A DNA stretch of 25,732 bases from a candidate division KSB1 bacterium (GCA_022566355.1 JADFJB010000062.1:1-25732), one strand, 5' to 3'. Counted from the stretch's first letter, positions 15,681 through 25,145 are shown. The notes: a model not told the origin generated them from the letters alone. Numbers and translations are program-made.

Positions 15681-15829
15681 CAAAAAGAACAAATGGAATT
15701 TAATATTTATTTTTTGGACTTCTTCAAAATGGGGACGGATTTTTAGGTATTAACACGACGTTACTTATTATATAATTTAATAATTTATATAAGCAGTAAG
15801 TCTTTTTAATGAAAAAATAGATCCTCGTT

Positions 15830-17524
15830 ATGACTCTTACACTTCAAGCTTTCCTGGCTGTATTACCTATTCTCACTGCTGCAATATTATTAGTAGGCTT
15901 GCGCTGGCCGGCAAGAATCGCTATGCCCATAGTTTATGTTGTGGCAGTAATTATCGCGTTTTTTGCCTGGGGTGTTTCAGCCACACATGTAGCCGCCTCA
16001 ACCATTCAAGGACTGTTTATTACCTTTGATATTCTTTATATCATTTTCGGGGCATTGCTTTTGTTGAACACTCTCAAACATTCGGGCGCTATCAAAGCCA
16101 TTCGTAACGGCTTTTCAGATATCAGTACAGACCGTCGTGTTCAAGTTGTGATTATTTGCTGGCTGTTTGGTTCCTTTATCGAAGGCGCTTCCGGTTTTGG
16201 CACACCTGCAGCTATTGTGGCGCCGCTAATGGTTGCAGTGGGTTTTCCAGCTATTGCAGCGGTTATGCTCGGTATGATGGTTCAGAGCACACCGGTCACA
16301 TTTGGGGCTTGCGGAACACCCATTCTGGTAGGAGTGAGAGGGGGTTTGGAAAATCCCGATATACTTAACCGGTTATCGGCCGCAAATTTGGAGTTTGGTG
16401 ATTATCTGCAAATGATTACTACAAATGTGGCTGTCTTACATGCAATTGTCGGAACTTTGATTCCATTATTCATGGTGATTATGATGACCCGCTTTTTTGG
16501 AAAAAACAGATCCTGGTCGGAAGGACTTTCCATAGTACCTTTTGCCATATTTGGCGGACTGGCCTTTACCGTGCCTTATGTGCTAACCGGGATTTTCCTG
16601 GGTCCGGAATTTCCATCGCTGTTGGGAGCGTTGGTTGGTCTTGCTATTGTTACTTTTGCAGCAAAAAAGAAATTCCTGGTGCCAAAGGATAGCTGGGATT
16701 TTGCTCCTCCGGCAGAATGGCCGGCTCATTGGATGGGAAAGATCGAAATGAAACTTGAAGGATTAAGTAATAAAAGTCCAATATCCACTAAAATTGCCTG
16801 GGTCCCATATCTTTTGGTTGCATTATTTTTGGTGCTGAGCCGTCTTCCCCAACTGCATATCGATACATTGCTAAAAAGGCTAAATCTGAACTGGATAAAC
16901 ATTCTCGGTAGTGGAATTAATGCATCGAGCACCCCTCTTTACCTTCCTGGAAGCATTATTATTTTTGTAGTTTTCCTGACTTACTTTCTCCACAAAATGG
17001 ATCTTAGTGAAATGAAAGCCGCGTTTCAGGAATCAAGTAAAATGTTATTGGGTGCAGGTTTTGTGCTTATCTTTACCGTGCCAATGGTACGTGTTTACAT
17101 CAACTCTGGTATTAATGAACTGGGTTTATCCAGCATGCCTATTGCCATGGCAGAGTGGGTTGCGGCACATGTCGGCAAAATCTGGCCGCTATTTGCTCCG
17201 GTTATCGGGGCGTTGGGTGCTTTTATCGCCGGCAGCAATACGGTAAGTAATCTCATGTTCAGTTTGTTTCAACAGGGTGTGGCGGATAGTCTGATGATTT
17301 CAGGAGCTATGGTTGTCGCATTGCAAGCAGTGGGAGCTGCAGCCGGCAATATGATTGCCATCCACAATGTCGTAGCTGCATCAGCAACCGTAGGGTTACT
17401 GGGCCAGGAAGGATCCACATTGCGCATAACCATACTGCCAACTATTTATTATGTCGTATTTGTGGGGTTACTGGGTTTGGCTGCAATATGGATTTTGCAA
17501 ATTTCAGATCCGTTGGTTTTTTGA
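15830..17524 (+). CDS. lctP: L-lactate permease family transporter
   Basis: This 564-residue inner-membrane protein has about 12-14 hydrophobic segments. The motif [16 protein letters not shown] (near residues 112-127) and [14 protein letters not shown] (about 151-164) are hallmarks of the LctP/LldP family, as is the later [12 protein letters not shown]. It should import lactate or glycolate with protons. No lactate dehydrogenase or regulator gene lies next to it here. A TATAAT at 15771-15776 in the AT-rich leader could be its -10 box, though no good -35 was found. The TGA stop is at 17522-17524. Confidence 0.9.
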   Translation: MTLTLQAFLAVLPILTAAILLVGLRWPARIAMPIVYVVAVIIAFFAWGVSATHVAASTIQGLFITFDILYIIFGALLLLNTLKHSGAIKAIRNGFSDISTDRRVQVVIICWLFGSFIEGASGFGTPAAIVAPLMVAVGFPAIAAVMLGMMVQSTPVTFGACGTPILVGVRGGLENPDILNRLSAANLEFGDYLQMITTNVAVLHAIVGTLIPLFMVIMMTRFFGKNRSWSEGLSIVPFAIFGGLAFTVPYVLTGIFLGPEFPSLLGALVGLAIVTFAAKKKFLVPKDSWDFAPPAEWPAHWMGKIEMKLEGLSNKSPISTKIAWVPYLLVALFLVLSRLPQLHIDTLLKRLNLNWINILGSGINASSTPLYLPGSIIIFVVFLTYFLHKMDLSEMKAAFQESSKMLLGAGFVLIFTVPMVRVYINSGINELGLSSMPIAMAEWVAAHVGKIWPLFAPVIGALGAFIAGSNTVSNLMFSLFQQGVADSLMISGAMVVALQAVGAAAGNMIAIHNVVAASATVGLLGQEGSTLRITILPTIYYVVFVGLLGLAAIWILQISDPLVF

Positions 17525-17938
17525 GTTGATTGATAAAATTTAAAAATATCGTAGGCTTAGACCCTAACTTTCTGAAGGTTATAATCAAAACGGAGGGTCA
17601 AAACTTTTATAAACGATTCGTTTCTCAAAGGACATTTCTACCCTATCTTCAACCGAGGATGCAATAGAGAAAACATCTTCCTTAAAACCAGATTTACATT
17701 TATCTATTAAAAAGATGATAGCTTCGATTAGTACAAACGGCGTCAAAATTTTTGCATATTGCTTAATGCAAAATCATTACAACTTTCTTCTGTGCTAGGA
17801 AACCGAACGTCCTATTTCGAAATGGATTCAAATGCTATTTAACGGTTATTTACAAGCTAAGTTTAATTAACCTGATCTATTCATAGCGCAGCTCAAGGCT
17901 GTAAACAAAAAATATACTTTAGCAAATCTAGATGTTCA

Positions 17939-18006
17939 TTTTTAGACAGGATAAACAGGATTATCAGGATAAAAATTCAGTATATCTTGTTAATCCTGTC
18001 TAAAAA
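17939..18006. repeat. 14-bp inverted repeat with AGACAGGAT arms
   Basis: TTTTTAGACAGGAT (17939-17952) is exactly complementary to 17993-18006; the loop is 40 bases and contains further ACAGGATTA-like and CAGGAT units. Sequences of this style recur between genes in many environmental bacterial genomes, from general knowledge; it may also act as a bidirectional terminator. Confidence 0.6.
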
Positions 18007-18154
18007 GAAAAAACGGCTATTAAAAAGTTTGTTCAAAAAACAAAGTTTTACACTGTAATAGCATAGCATAAACCTTATCACTGTTAATCGTGGAAATGAT
18101 CTTTTAAATATATTTTACGCTTATCATGCAGCTTTTTCAAATGTATGGAAATAG

Positions 18155-18174
18155 ATCCCGTCACGCGACGGGAT
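18155..18174. repeat. Short hairpin ATCCCGTC/GACGGGAT
   Basis: An 8-bp perfect stem with a 4-base loop (ACGC), followed by GACA. Hairpins of this form occur as small dispersed repeats in many genomes. No T-run follows, so it is a poor terminator. Confidence 0.5.
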
Positions 18175-18202
18175 GACATAGTTGGAAGTTTTAAGCATTA
18201 AA

Positions 18203-18222
18203 GCATAATTCATGAATTATGC
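18203..18222. repeat. Perfect 20-bp palindrome
   Basis: GCATAATTCA is followed directly by its reverse complement. It could be a regulator binding site or part of a dispersed repeat. No gene start lies within 300 bp. Confidence 0.5.
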
Positions 18223-18389
18223 AGGTTAATTAAATTATTTTTTATTCTATACCGATTAAATAAAAGTTAGTAATGTTTTATTCCTTTAAATTTGATTATC
18301 CGGTTCTTTCTTAAGAATTAGTTCGCAGATCTGCATTATTAAGATGTGGATCGACTTTTCGTGCAGAATTTAAGGTCTGTAAGTCGAAG

Positions 18390-18438
18390 GCACAATCGTC
18401 ATTCGTCCATTATAGAGGTGTGCTGATTGTGCTTTTTT
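18390..18438 (+). terminator. Terminator-like hairpin upstream of the kinase region
   Basis: GCACAATC (18390-18397) pairs with GATTGTGC (18425-18432), loop 27 bases, followed by six T (18433-18438). It is about 100 bp before the PAS fragment and could insulate that region or be a leader attenuator. Confidence 0.4.
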
Positions 18439-18539
18439 GTGCTGATTTTTGAAAGTTATAATGATAAAGCATAAGTCAAAACTAAAATTTGAGTATGGGT
18501 TTAAAATCGGTTTTATGGCCAGTTCAAAGTTAAATCGGC

Positions 18540-18785
18540 GTGAGAGCCTTGTTAATTGGAATTTTATCAATTCTCTCATTGAATAAGATGAGAAGGAAGC
18601 GTCTTTCGGTGGCTAATAAAGAAGAATTACAAGGTAATTTTGAGGATAAAACCACTCCAATAGTCACCAGATATGAGAACACCTCTGGCGTTACATCTAT
18701 TGTCAGAGATATTACAGATTGTAAGAAGATGGAAGAACAATCCCAAGAGATCGGTAAATTCCTAAATGCATATAAAGGGGATTAA
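18540..18785 (+). pseudogene. PAS/PAC-domain fragment in front of the histidine kinase
   Basis: An 81-codon frame opens at GTG 18540. Its C-terminal part, T-S-G-V-T-S-I-V-R-D-I-T-D-C-K-K-M-E-E-Q, is the end of a PAC/PAS motif that normally continues into a histidine kinase. The N-terminal ~15 residues are hydrophobic and look unrelated. The following kinase is in another frame (stop TAA 18783, kinase ATG 18788). It looks like the debris of a longer PAS-kinase whose front has been lost. It could still be translated and coupled to the kinase, but no ribosome site was seen. Confidence 0.5.
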
Positions 18786-18787
18786 CT

Positions 18788-20050
18788 ATGATCAAAGAAA
18801 AATTACAAAAAGAGAATAACTCAATTGAAACAGCCGAATTAATGAAAGACGAATTTCTTGCTAATATCAGTCATGAGATTCGCACACCCATGAATAGTAT
18901 CATGGGCTTTATAAATCTAACCCTTGAAACAACTAACATCACTTCGGAACAAGAAGAATATCTAAATATTGCGAAATCTTCTGCGGAAATACTACTTACA
19001 TTAATGAATGATCTCATTGAACTTTCCAAAACAAGAAATGGTGATCTGGAATTAAATCCAATCGAGTTTAGTCTGCGTGATTGTATTGTTCAGACTTTGA
19101 AGCCACTTTTATTTATGGCCGAACTAAAAAAACTAAAATCAACTTATAATATCTCTCCTGATATACCGGATATGTTAATTGCCGATCCTGGCCGGCTTAA
19201 GCAAGTCATTACAAATCTTATTGGGAATGCCATTAAATTTACTCATACTGGCGAAGTAACGCTACGAGTTAGTGTATATGAAAATGGTGACGATTCATAT
19301 GATATGACGGAGCATGATCTTCAATTACACTTTTCCGTCAGCGATACCGGCATTGGTGTTCCTGCTGAAAAGAAAAAGATTATATTTGATGCCTTTGTGC
19401 AAGCAGATGGCAGCTCGACTCGTGAATATCCTGGTGCGGGTATTGGATTATCCATTAGCGAAAAGCTGGTTGAGTTGATGGGAGGGAAAATTTGGGTAGA
19501 GAGTAAAGTCGGCGAAGGGAGCACATTTCACTTCACATCACGTTTCAGCATGAAGAACACGGCAATGGAGCTGCCCTCATCTTTCAATCCTAAAGATGTG
19601 AGTAATCTAACGGCACTTGTAGTTGATCCTAACTCCAAAAGTCGCACTGCGTTAATCCAAATGCTCAATAATTTGAAAATCACAACCCAGGAATCAGATA
19701 ATGGATTTTCAGCTCTCGAGGAATTAAAACATGCAGATGAACCATTTTCTTTAATTTTACTTGAAATCGATATGCCAACGATGGATGGGTTTGAACTTTC
19801 TACTCAGATTAGAAGTAATCCGGAATGGGATAATACCATAATCATAGTTCATACTTCTGCTGGTCAAAGAGGGGATGCAATTCGTTGCCGTGAGCTTGGC
19901 ATTGCGGCGTATTTGTCGCAAACAATTTCACAGTCCGAGCTGTTGGATGTTATATGTACTGCACGGATTATGCAGAAAGTGCAGCAACCACCGGCTTTAA
20001 TAACCCGTCATTCTATTCGTGAGAAACGAAGAGATCAAATTAACCAATAA
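18788..20050 (+). CDS. Hybrid sensor histidine kinase with degenerate receiver, truncated C-terminus
   Basis: This 420-residue cytoplasmic protein has a HisKA domain with N-I-S-H-E-I-R-T-P-M (phospho-accepting His29), and a HATPase domain with N-box N-L-I-G-N-A-I-K-F (Asn143/147), G1 D-T-G-I-G (186-190), F-box F-D-A-F-V-Q-A-D and G2 G-A-G-I-G-L-S-I-S (216-224). A receiver-like domain spans ~273-390. There the phospho-accepting Asp is replaced by Glu326 (L-L-E-I-D-M-P), the acidic pair D-D is D-P (280-281) and the conserved Lys is replaced by Gln378 (Y-L-S-Q-T-I). The protein ends 30 residues later, after I-T-R-H-S-I-R-E, which in this kinase class is the linker to a second receiver; that receiver and the Hpt domain are missing. 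No membrane segment or sensor domain is present. AAAGGGGA precedes the ATG. Fragments of this gene lie at 22326-22459. Confidence 0.85.
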   Translation: MIKEKLQKENNSIETAELMKDEFLANISHEIRTPMNSIMGFINLTLETTNITSEQEEYLNIAKSSAEILLTLMNDLIELSKTRNGDLELNPIEFSLRDCIVQTLKPLLFMAELKKLKSTYNISPDIPDMLIADPGRLKQVITNLIGNAIKFTHTGEVTLRVSVYENGDDSYDMTEHDLQLHFSVSDTGIGVPAEKKKIIFDAFVQADGSSTREYPGAGIGLSISEKLVELMGGKIWVESKVGEGSTFHFTSRFSMKNTAMELPSSFNPKDVSNLTALVVDPNSKSRTALIQMLNNLKITTQESDNGFSALEELKHADEPFSLILLEIDMPTMDGFELSTQIRSNPEWDNTIIIVHTSAGQRGDAIRCRELGIAAYLSQTISQSELLDVICTARIMQKVQQPPALITRHSIREKRRDQINQ

Positions 20051-20151
20051 CTAAAGAAATAATTACTGACGTATTAAAATTGTACTTGTCAATATCAAAA
20101 AATGCATTATTAACTTCCCCCACCCCCTCCTTAAAACAAAGAGGTGGAATT

Positions 20152-20172
20152 CCTCCCCTTACTATGGGGAGG
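20152..20172. repeat. GC-rich hairpin, dispersed-repeat type
   Basis: CCTCCCC (20152-20158) and GGGGAGG (20166-20172) enclose a 7-base loop. A longer imperfect pairing links the C-rich run at 20113-20130 with GGTTAGGTGGAGT at 20171-20183. The core resembles the hairpin at 25507-25522. The rest of the 450-bp gap (20051-20500) shows no clear gene. Confidence 0.55.
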
Positions 20173-20376
20173 TTAGGTGGAGTAATTGAGATAAACAAAT
20201 GACTACAGATCTGTAATTCTGGTTAAAAATATGTCACCGAATTTATGAAACAGACCATTTAGGCGTGAAAAACAACAAGTTCCTTACGGCCTTTGAGCTG
20301 GTAGGTGAATGGAAAATTGACATACCACTACTATGTTAAGACATTCAGGATTATTTGGGTAACAATAAAATTGATT

Positions 20377-20511
20377 GTGGCAAGAGAAAAAGTAAAAAAA
20401 GTATCTGCTGGGTTTATCTCGCTTGCAGCAGTAGATAGGGTGGGATATTGGAATTGTCTTTTATCCTTGATGAAGCAAAGTCTAGACAGGGATTTGCAAC
20501 ATGAAAAATAA
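20377..20511 (+). other. Possible short ORF or gene remnant before the MCP-like gene
   Basis: A frame from GTG 20377 encodes about 44 residues beginning M-A-R-E-K-V-K-K and overlaps the next gene by 11 bp. Its first 27 bp (20374-20400) match 22529-22555 at 25 of 27 positions, where another frame starts M-T-K-E-K-V-K-K. I do not recognise the product; it may be a gene remnant or a short leader. Confidence 0.25.
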
Positions 20512-22270
20512 GTTAGGTAATATCAATTCTATGGAAAATGTAGCAAAAGTAGCCAATTCAAACAGCGCGAACAAGAAGCTTTCCAATTTCTTAAAAAGAT
20601 CTAGTCAGGTTATTGGTTCGACCATACAATGTCTGGATAGGCTGCAAATTAGTACTGATCAGGATTTTTTTTCCATAGGATCGAATCTTCAAGCTTTTTC
20701 AGATAGCGCAAAAACATTAGCCGGAAACGCATCAGCAGCAGCAAAACAAATATCAAGTGAAGAAATACTGAAATCATGGGATGGCATTCTGGCAGTTCTG
20801 AATAAGGTTTCCATCCTTACTATGTTAACTGAAAATAAAGCCAGTGAGAATTCAGGGCTTCTCAAACATGTTATGAATGAGCTATTGGAATTCAATTTGT
20901 CAATGGAGGGATTTACCAAAACAACCAAGACTTTAAGAATACTTAGTGTTTATACGAGAATTGAAAGTGCTGCAATAACTGAAATGAACATTAGCTTTTA
21001 CGCGATAGCAGAAGACGTCAGAAATTTGTCAGATCTTATTGATTCAAAATGTTCAAATATCCAGGCAGAGACAGAATTATTAATCACATTAATTGGCCAA
21101 AGTATTTCGCAATTGAGCCAATTAGCAGAGAGACAGGAAACGGCAGCCGATATCCTTAACGAGACGCGTGGGAATATCGATTCGGTTCTTGAAAAACATG
21201 GTGCCCGAACTACGGCAATTGAACACATCTCAGAATTTTCAAGAAATGTTTATAAGAATATAAACAATATTGTCGTATCCATGCAGATCGATGATATTAC
21301 GCGGCAGAAAATAGAACATGTTGTAACCGCGCTCAATGAGATAGCGGAAAGGCTTAAAGGTTTCGAGCTTGGTAAAATAAATGAAAGTGAGCAGAATGAA
21401 CTGGCACGCTTAGTTGCCGACACCTGCCGTATTCAGTCGGCACAGCTTTGCCATGCAAAGGATGGACTTCAGAGCGAAGTTAATCTCATCATCCGGAACC
21501 TCAATGAAATTATATCTTTAATCGGGGAGGTTTCAGCGGATTCGATTGGCATGCTTGGGATCAGCGAACTTGCTAACTTATCATTTTTGACGGATATTCA
21601 AAAAGACATTAACAGAATAGAAAAATTTGCGTATCAAAGCGACGATGTTATTCAAAAATTGTTCAGTACAATGTCTTCCCTGGCGCAAAAATCAAGCAAC
21701 ATGTCTTCTTTTTTAGATGAAATCGATGAAATAAGTTCAAATATTCAGCTCATCGCAATAAATACTCAGATCGGTGGAGCACATACTGGCGAAAGCGGAA
21801 AAGCAATCAGTGTTCTAGCAGAAGCGATTCAATCACTATCAAAAGATACAAGTCGCCAGGCAACCACAGTTTCTGAACAACTAATCCGGATGATTTCTAG
21901 TTGGAAGAAGCTTGGGGATGAAACGGACTTAAACTCTGCACAAATGGGCTCCGATGTTCGGGAAATGGTGGACGACATGAATGTGAGGATGAAAACGATT
22001 CAATTGATCAATGAAGAAGCAAACACATCTTTAGGGCTCGTACAAGTTAATAAGAATGATCTTGCTAGAGACATCACTAGTAGTGTCCGGCAAATTGATG
22101 TACACAAAAAGGGTAGTGTTATGATTGATGAGGTAGTAATGTGGCTCGATGATATTGTTGGAGAAAGCGGCTCCTTTGTCTCTACGGTCGATTCTTCTGC
22201 TGATAATATTGAGGCCTTTCGGAATCTAGAAGACAAATACACGATGGAAACTGAGCGAAAGATACATTGA
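20501..22270 (+). CDS. Soluble MCP-like signalling protein with two degenerate hairpin tips
   Basis: This 589-residue, mostly helical protein has no signal peptide, membrane segment or HAMP domain. Two stretches resemble the chemoreceptor hairpin tip: residues ~145-177 (I-L-S-V-Y-T-R-I-E-S-A ... I-A-E-D-V-R-N-L-S) and ~411-447 (I-Q-L-I-A-I-N-T-Q-I-G-G-A-H-T-G-E-S-G-K-A ... L-A-E-A-I-Q-S-L-S). Between them is M-Q-I-D-D-I-T-R-Q-K-I-E-H-V (261-274), a motif also seen in chemotaxis-related coiled coils. Conserved CheA/CheW-contact residues of the second tip are changed (for example E-A-A-R-A-G to G-G-A-H-T-G). It presumably interacts with a receptor array or kinase, but its role is unknown. The start follows CAGGGA. 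The last codons (T-E-R-K-I-H) meet a TGA, while the next frame continues D-A-A-F-G-K-S-G-T-A-K-G, so a frameshift has probably removed the true tail. Confidence 0.75.
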   Translation: MKNKLGNINSMENVAKVANSNSANKKLSNFLKRSSQVIGSTIQCLDRLQISTDQDFFSIGSNLQAFSDSAKTLAGNASAAAKQISSEEILKSWDGILAVLNKVSILTMLTENKASENSGLLKHVMNELLEFNLSMEGFTKTTKTLRILSVYTRIESAAITEMNISFYAIAEDVRNLSDLIDSKCSNIQAETELLITLIGQSISQLSQLAERQETAADILNETRGNIDSVLEKHGARTTAIEHISEFSRNVYKNINNIVVSMQIDDITRQKIEHVVTALNEIAERLKGFELGKINESEQNELARLVADTCRIQSAQLCHAKDGLQSEVNLIIRNLNEIISLIGEVSADSIGMLGISELANLSFLTDIQKDINRIEKFAYQSDDVIQKLFSTMSSLAQKSSNMSSFLDEIDEISSNIQLIAINTQIGGAHTGESGKAISVLAEAIQSLSKDTSRQATTVSEQLIRMISSWKKLGDETDLNSAQMGSDVREMVDDMNVRMKTIQLINEEANTSLGLVQVNKNDLARDITSSVRQIDVHKKGSVMIDEVVMWLDDIVGESGSFVSTVDSSADNIEAFRNLEDKYTMETERKIH

Positions 22271-22325
22271 CGCTGCTTTTGGCAAGAGTGGAACTGCTAA
22301 GGGAAGTGCAATTAATGATACTCAT
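22265..22325 (+). pseudogene. Frameshifted tail of the MCP-like gene
   Basis: In the frame beginning at 22266 the sequence reads I-D-A-A-F-G-K-S-G-T-A-K-G-S-A-I-N-D-T-H before running into kinase-derived DNA at 22326. An extra T at about 22267-22268 would account for the TGA stop. Lys/Gly-rich tails after a T-x-E-R-x-I-H segment are common in this protein class (general knowledge). Confidence 0.5.
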
Positions 22326-22459
22326 GCCGGCTTAAGCAAGTCATCGCAAATCTTCAGAAATTGAGTCTCTGACTCTTTGTATTGTTCAAACTTTGAAGCC
22401 ACTTTTATTTATGGCTATCAACTTATAATATCTCTCCTGATATACCGGATATGTTAATT
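22326..22459 (+). pseudogene. Shuffled fragments of the histidine kinase gene
   Basis: Bases 22326-22354 match kinase positions 19191-19219, and 22376-22459 match ~19080-19180 with a 17-bp net deletion. The two blocks are in reversed order relative to the kinase gene but on the same strand. They cannot be translated as kinase domains. Confidence 0.85.
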
Positions 22460-22530
22460 TACACAAAAGTAAATTAAAATTTCATGAAAAATGAAAGTGG
22501 GTCGATTTATTAAAAGGTAAGGAAAACAAT

Positions 22531-22736
22531 TGTGACAAAAGAAAAAGTAAAAAAATGCTTGGTGGAGGAGACACCGGACCAAAAGTATTGGATTCTGATG
22601 AAGAGGTTAAGAAATTTGTAGCTTCCGATGAGGGAGCAATTGCCTTCATCGATGCGCTTAATCTATACGATCCATTAAGGTGCCATCTTTAGATGGTGTT
22701 TCACACACTATCACAGATTATCGTTTTGGAAAATAG
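22531..22736 (+). pseudogene. Broken fragment of a PstS-like substrate-binding protein
   Basis: The frame reads M-L-G-G-G-D-T-G-P-K-V-L-D-S-D-E-E-V-K-K-F-V-A-S-D-E-G-A-I (from 22555), then breaks near 22680. The next frame continues V-P-S-L-D-G-V-S-H-T-I-T-D-Y-R-F-G-K and stops at 22734-22736. The G-P-K-x-L-D-S-x-E-x-V-x-x-F-V and G-A-I-x-x-I pattern resembles the C-terminal end of small phosphate-type periplasmic binding proteins. The N-terminal half is absent. Confidence 0.6.
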
Positions 22737-22790
22737 TAATGAAAGAGTAAATTCGATGTTAAACCTAGAATTCCGCAAGGATGGATACAA

Positions 22791-25073
22791 ATGAAAACGA
22801 AAAGTTTTAAAGATATCCTAATCAAGAACAAAATCAGCCTAATTATTGTTTTTACACTACTCATGCACTCAGGGTTCAGTCTTTATTATTTTCCAAAAAG
22901 TCAAAAAGAAGAGATCCTCAGTGCTACGAACGAACTAGCTCATAACGTCACAATTTTATTATCATATGTTTTTGCATTTGGGTTTCAGGATGAAAACCCG
23001 GAATCTATCCTAGTAGGCTATGAGATCATTAAAGAAAATGAAAATGTCGCATATGTCCAGATATATGATGATAAGAACCAACTCTTAAGCGAGTATAATC
23101 CAAATGACTATGACATAAGAAAAAACAGAGAGCAAATTACAAATGGCTCTCAGAATGACGGCACATTTATTGAGGTGACCTCTCCCATCAAATATGAAGA
23201 TGGCAGATTTGGTTATGTCGTCCTGGGCTTTTCCTTAAAGAAAATGAAGAGTAAAATAGCAACGATGTACAAAATCACGCTATTAGTACTGATCCTATTG
23301 ACGAGCATTTCGCTAGTGTTCTCAAGATTAATTATCAACAGAATGTTGTTACCAATGAAAAAAATCACCGCCGCGGCCAAAGTAATTGCCAGGGGCGATC
23401 TTAGAGATAGAGTTGAGATCAACCAGAAAGATGAAGTGGGACAGCTTGCCGACTCATTCAACGAAATGCTAAGTATGCTTAAGCAAAAAGCAGAGTTTGC
23501 AGATTCAATCTCAAAAGGAGATCTTTCTTTAGAAATTAAGCTCGAATCAGAGGGAGATCTATTGGGTAAAGCCATGGTGACCATTAAGGAAACCCTTATC
23601 ACAATGCAGACAGAACTCCAAAAAACCATAGATGACCAGAAAGCAGGTGATTTAGACGCTAGATGCCACCCGGAGAAACTTCAGGGCGCTTATTCTGAAC
23701 TATTGGTTGGCATCAATGATACGCTAGATGCAGTTATACATCCCATGTCCGAGGGTATTGAAATTCTTCAAGAATATGCCCGGGGCAATTTAGAGAAAGA
23801 AATGCGAGTTTTACCCGGCAAGCAAGTTATTTTAACAGAGAGCATAAATTCGATTAGAGGAAATCTCATGGCCTTAATTGATGAGGGTACTATGCTCTCA
23901 AAAGCTGCTGAAGAAGGCCACTTAGTTGTCCGTGGAGATACTTCAAAATTTGAAGGAGGATATCGTGAGATCATTCAGGGTATGAACAATACCTTGGACA
24001 ATATTTTGAAACCGATAAATGAGGCGGTACATTGTCTGGGTGAAATGGCCAAAGGTAATTTGACGGTTACTATTGAAGAAGATTATAAAGGCGATCACAA
24101 TAAAATGAAAGAGTCCCTGGGCACTACTCTGGAATCTCTGAATAAAGTATTAGGCCAGGTTGCCAATGTGGTTGATCAGGTTGCAAGTGGTGCAGAGCAG
24201 GTGGCCAATTCCAGCCAATCGGTATCCCAAGGCACAACCCAGCAAGCAAGCTCCATGGAGGAGATGAGTTCTTCCTTAGCTGAAGTAGGGGCACAAACAA
24301 AGGAAAATGCAGATAACGCAACGGAAGCAAATAAGTTGGCATCGGAAGCAGGTGACGCAGCGAATAGTGGCAACAAAGAGATGAAAAAGATGTTACAAGC
24401 TATGAATGAGATTAATGACTCATCGAAGCAGATTTCCAAAATAATAAAAGTGATCGATGAAATTGCATTTCAGACCAATCTACTAGCCCTGAATGCTGCA
24501 GTCGAAGCAGCACGAGCAGGAGTACACGGAAAGGGATTTGCCGTAGTCGCTGAAGAGGTCCGTAACCTGGCCCAACGCAGCGCAAAAGCAGCCAGCGAAA
24601 CCACTGACCTGATTGAGGGATCAGTTCGTAAAGTTAAAAATGGAACCAAGATTGCTAACCAGACAGCCAAGAATTTGAGCGAAATTGTCGATGGCGTATC
24701 GAAGGTTACTCAACTTGTGAATGATATCGATACTGCTTCTAATGAACAATCATATGCATTGGACCAGGTGAATATAGGTATGGGAGAAATTGACAAAGTG
24801 ACGCAATCCAATACTGCAAATGCCGAAGAGAGCGCTTCAGCAGCAGAAGAGTTATCCAGCCAGGCGGCTGAATTAAAACAGATGTTGACCAAATTTCAAT
24901 TAAAGGAAAAGGGATTTGGAAAAGCTACAGGAAGAATAAAGGTAACTCCTCAGTTTGACAGCTCAGATGCTAAATTTGACTCTACGGTTTTAAGCAAAGC
25001 TGAAGATAAAGTTAGGGACATTGACCCTGCAGAAATAATAAAGTTAGACGATGAGGAATTTGGCAATTTTTAA
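22791..25073 (+). CDS. Transmembrane methyl-accepting chemotaxis protein with a poly-HAMP linker
   Basis: This 760-residue chemoreceptor has TM1 at about residues 14-34, a ~125-residue periplasmic sensor (T-N-E-L-A ... G-Y-V-V-L-G-F), TM2 at about 160-182 and a canonical HAMP (about 180-232, ending [13 protein letters not shown]). Further HAMP-like units with G-D-L, G-N-L or G-H-L motifs follow near residues 243, 286, 332, 376 and 422. The signalling hairpin covers ~460-720, with tip [20 protein letters not shown] (558-577), intact and predicted to bind CheA/CheW. The C-terminus is acidic, L-D-D-E-E-F-G-N-F. The tip has Val where most receptors have Glu after A-R-A-G. A GGATGGA site precedes the ATG. 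It lies downstream of the PstS-like remnant, a binding protein that could once have fed it ligand (inference). Confidence 0.92.
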   Translation: MKTKSFKDILIKNKISLIIVFTLLMHSGFSLYYFPKSQKEEILSATNELAHNVTILLSYVFAFGFQDENPESILVGYEIIKENENVAYVQIYDDKNQLLSEYNPNDYDIRKNREQITNGSQNDGTFIEVTSPIKYEDGRFGYVVLGFSLKKMKSKIATMYKITLLVLILLTSISLVFSRLIINRMLLPMKKITAAAKVIARGDLRDRVEINQKDEVGQLADSFNEMLSMLKQKAEFADSISKGDLSLEIKLESEGDLLGKAMVTIKETLITMQTELQKTIDDQKAGDLDARCHPEKLQGAYSELLVGINDTLDAVIHPMSEGIEILQEYARGNLEKEMRVLPGKQVILTESINSIRGNLMALIDEGTMLSKAAEEGHLVVRGDTSKFEGGYREIIQGMNNTLDNILKPINEAVHCLGEMAKGNLTVTIEEDYKGDHNKMKESLGTTLESLNKVLGQVANVVDQVASGAEQVANSSQSVSQGTTQQASSMEEMSSSLAEVGAQTKENADNATEANKLASEAGDAANSGNKEMKKMLQAMNEINDSSKQISKIIKVIDEIAFQTNLLALNAAVEAARAGVHGKGFAVVAEEVRNLAQRSAKAASETTDLIEGSVRKVKNGTKIANQTAKNLSEIVDGVSKVTQLVNDIDTASNEQSYALDQVNIGMGEIDKVTQSNTANAEESASAAEELSSQAAELKQMLTKFQLKEKGFGKATGRIKVTPQFDSSDAKFDSTVLSKAEDKVRDIDPAEIIKLDDEEFGNF

Positions 25074-25145
25074 TAAAATAATAATTTAAGCATAAATTCT
25101 TTAGATTGAGACTTGCAGTGATTGAAGAAGAAATTGATGTTACCC

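Larger units (their letters stand above)
17525..18539. other. Gene-free stretch of about 1 kb with several hairpins
   Basis: No convincing coding region, RNA gene or gene remnant was found. It holds an inverted repeat of the AGACAGGAT type (17939-18006), an 8-bp GC-rich hairpin (18155-18174), a 20-bp palindrome (18203-18222) and a terminator-like hairpin (18390-18438), each listed separately. The first 400 bp show nothing that I can interpret. Confidence 0.6.

Noticed and set aside
15768-15794. AT-rich imperfect palindrome before lctP as an operator
   Set aside because: The sequence is almost pure A/T, where such symmetry is expected by chance.
18360-18440. Possible riboswitch upstream of the kinase region
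   Set aside because: The only clear structure is a single hairpin with a T-run; no conserved riboswitch core could be recognised.
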